This document shows positions 62,690 to 64,000 of a stretch of 64,000 bases of DNA, one piece after another (position 1 is the first letter of the stretch; every line of letters starts with the position of its first letter). The notes beneath the pieces were generated by a model. It did no database searches, was not told where the DNA came from, and saw only the letters and a program-made list of their open reading frames with translations. The stretch comes from Streptomyces chartreusis (GTDB lineage Bacteria; Actinomycetota; Actinomycetes; Streptomycetales; Streptomycetaceae). Made by a program: the position numbers and the translations under genes. The stretch spans positions 7,874,001 through 7,938,000 of the forward strand of contig NZ_CP023689.1 in assembly GCF_008704715.1 (NCBI RefSeq), read 5' to 3'.

Positions 62690-63468
62690 CCGCAGACAAC
62701 ATTTGCCGGCGTCTCGTCGGCCGTACCGCCGTCATCACCGGCGCCGGCAGCGGCATCGGTCTCGCCACCGCCCGCCGGCTCGCCTCCGAGGGTGCCCACG
62801 TCGTCTGCGGTGATGTCGACGAACAGCGCGGCAAGGCGGCCGCCGAGGAGGTCGGCGGGACCTTCGTGAAGGTCGACGTCACCGACCCCGAGCAGGTCGA
62901 GGCGCTGTTCAAGACGGCGTTCGACACCTACGGCAGCGTCGACATCGCCTTCAACAACGCGGGCATCTCGCCGCCCGACGACGACTCCATCCTGGAGACC
63001 GGCCTGGACGCCTGGAAGCGCGTCCAGGAGGTCAACCTCACCTCCGTCTACCTGTGCTGCAAGGCCGCCATCCCCTACATGCGGCAGCAGGGCAGGGGCT
63101 CCATCATCAACACGGCGTCGTTCGTGGCGAGGATGGGCGCCGCCACGTCCCAGATCTCGTACACGGCCTCCAAGGGCGGCGTCCTCGCCATGTCCCGCGA
63201 ACTGGGCGTGCAGTTCGCCCGCGACGGCATCCGGGTCAACGCCCTGTGCCCGGGACCGGTCAACACCCCGCTGCTCCAGGAGCTGTTCGCCAAGGACCCC
63301 GAGCGCGCCGCCCGCCGGCTCGTGCACATCCCGGTCGGCCGCTTCGCCGAGGCCGAGGAGATCGCCGCCGCGGTCGCGTTCCTGGCCAGCGACGACTCGT
63401 CCTTCGTGAACGCCACCGACTTCCTGGTCGACGGCGGAATCTCGGGGGCGTACGTCACGCCGCTGTAG
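62686..63468 (+). CDS. Short-chain dehydrogenase/reductase, 3-oxoacyl-ACP reductase-like
   Basis: NAD(P)-dependent oxidoreductase of 260 residues. The Rossmann motif AVITGAGSGIGLATA, the cofactor segment FNNAGISPP, the catalytic Ser region NTASFVARMG and Y159-x3-K163 (YTASK) are intact. GTG 62686 has GGAGG about 9 bases upstream and overlaps the stop of the dehydrogenase gene. It is third in the glnA4 operon; its substrate in this pathway is not known. Confidence 0.92.
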   Translation: MTADNICRRLVGRTAVITGAGSGIGLATARRLASEGAHVVCGDVDEQRGKAAAEEVGGTFVKVDVTDPEQVEALFKTAFDTYGSVDIAFNNAGISPPDDDSILETGLDAWKRVQEVNLTSVYLCCKAAIPYMRQQGRGSIINTASFVARMGAATSQISYTASKGGVLAMSRELGVQFARDGIRVNALCPGPVNTPLLQELFAKDPERAARRLVHIPVGRFAEAEEIAAAVAFLASDDSSFVNATDFLVDGGISGAYVTPL

Positions 63469-63475
63469 GCCGCCC

Positions 63476-63481
63476 TACAGT
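63476..63481 (+). promoter_or_regulatory. -10 element of a predicted leaderless transcript
   Basis: TACAGT ends 7 bases before the ATG at 63489 of the last gene, and no ribosome site is present. Confidence 0.4.
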
Positions 63482-63488
63482 TGCCGGA

Positions 63489-64000
63489 ATGAGCGTGACA
63501 CCCCCGCCCGGCTGGTACCGCGACCCCTCCGCCCCGCACTTGGAGCGCTGGTGGGACGGCACGGCCTGGACCGAGCACCGGCGTGCCCCCGAGGCACCGG
63601 CGGCCCCGACGCCGCCGGTGTCCGGCCCGCCGGCGTACGGGTCGCCGCCGACGGTGCCGCTGACGCCGGGGCGGCCCTCGGACCGGGGTGCCTCCGGGAA
63701 GGGGCCCAAGGTCGTCGCCCTGATCGCCGCCGGGGCCGTCCTGCTCACGGCGATCGTCACGGGCGTGATCGTCCTCGGCGAGGACGACGGGGGCGGGAGG
63801 GTGGAGACCGCGCCGACGCTCGCGACCTCGCCGCCCGTGGAACGCGATCCGGCCCCGGACACCCCGAGCCCTTCCGAGTCCGCCTCCGAGCCCCCCGCCG
63901 ACGGCCCGGCGGTGGTCACGGACCAGCTCAACGGCATCACCCTGCCGCTGCTCGACGGCTGGGTCAGACCGCGCAACGTCACCGAGGCCGACATCCTCAT
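63489..64000 (+). CDS. DUF2510-containing membrane protein, 5' part
   Basis: The first 170 residues of a protein cut by the window end. A DUF2510 module (about 5-32, PPGWYRDPSAPHLERWWDGT) is followed by a Pro-rich linker and one membrane helix (about 77-98, VVALIAAGAVLLTAIVTGVI). An outward Ser/Pro/Glu-rich region follows, and then the beginning of a possible folded domain (VVTDQLNGITLPLLDGWVRP). Function unknown. It starts 20 bases after the SDR stop but appears to have its own leaderless start. Confidence 0.8.
   Translation, partial: MSVTPPPGWYRDPSAPHLERWWDGTAWTEHRRAPEAPAAPTPPVSGPPAYGSPPTVPLTPGRPSDRGASGKGPKVVALIAAGAVLLTAIVTGVIVLGEDDGGGRVETAPTLATSPPVERDPAPDTPSPSESASEPPADGPAVVTDQLNGITLPLLDGWVRPRNVTEADIL

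Overview
The window is chromosomal DNA from a Streptomyces or a very close relative. Base composition is very G+C rich with strong third-position G/C bias. GTG and TTG starts are common. The gene order (glycerol regulon, metH, Pup-proteasome block, pafBC, tatAC, conservon 9, ethanolamine-type glutamine synthetase locus) is the one I recall for the S. coelicolor chromosome. This comes from memory of the families; no database search was run. No rRNA, tRNA, CRISPR array, IS element or prophage was seen.

Layout. 1-1640: start of the glycerol facilitator gene and its IclR-type regulator gylR, with matching operators. 1845-6292: metH and a HAD phosphatase whose 5' end carries a dispersed repeat. 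6716-9994: two tandem peptide-type solute-binding lipoproteins without permeases. 10077-15765: response regulator coupled to a RecB-like nuclease, site-2 protease, tRNA m1A58 methyltransferase, a secreted protein and a ferredoxin. 16011-25818: Pup-proteasome block (arc/mpa, dop, pup, a broken endonuclease VII gene, prcB, prcA, LacI regulator and MFS exporter, pafA). 25971-29580: two FKBP isomerases and pafBC. 29577-34609: zinc-ribbon protein, small membrane protein, tatA, tatC, helY. 34692-36893: HelR, an RNA-polymerase helicase preceded by a rifamycin-associated element. 37560-42204: conservon 9 (cvnA-D) with a CYP157-type P450 lacking the ExxR motif.

42223-47669 is more accessory. It holds an RluA-type pseudouridine synthase, a lone divergent class I terpene synthase in DNA of visibly lower G+C, and a PadR regulator with an ABC exporter pair. 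47731-55677: siderophore-interacting protein under an iron box, 5'-3' exonuclease, glycine-betaine ABC transporter with a fused permease and binding protein, an XRE-cupin regulator coupled to a signal-less BtuF-like protein, and a TDT transporter. 55748-63468: LysR regulator, then an ethanolamine/gamma-glutamylation locus (amidotransferase-type hydrolase, permease, GntR regulator, GlnA4-like ligase, aldehyde dehydrogenase, SDR) with shared candidate operators. The window ends inside a DUF2510 membrane protein.

Points most worth a second look: the decayed endonuclease VII gene, whose last frameshift puts its HNH motif in frame with prcB; the lone terpene cyclase; the rifamycin element plus an orphan terminator at helR; the TTA codon in cvnC9; five predicted leaderless starts; and the shared operators of the ethanolamine locus.
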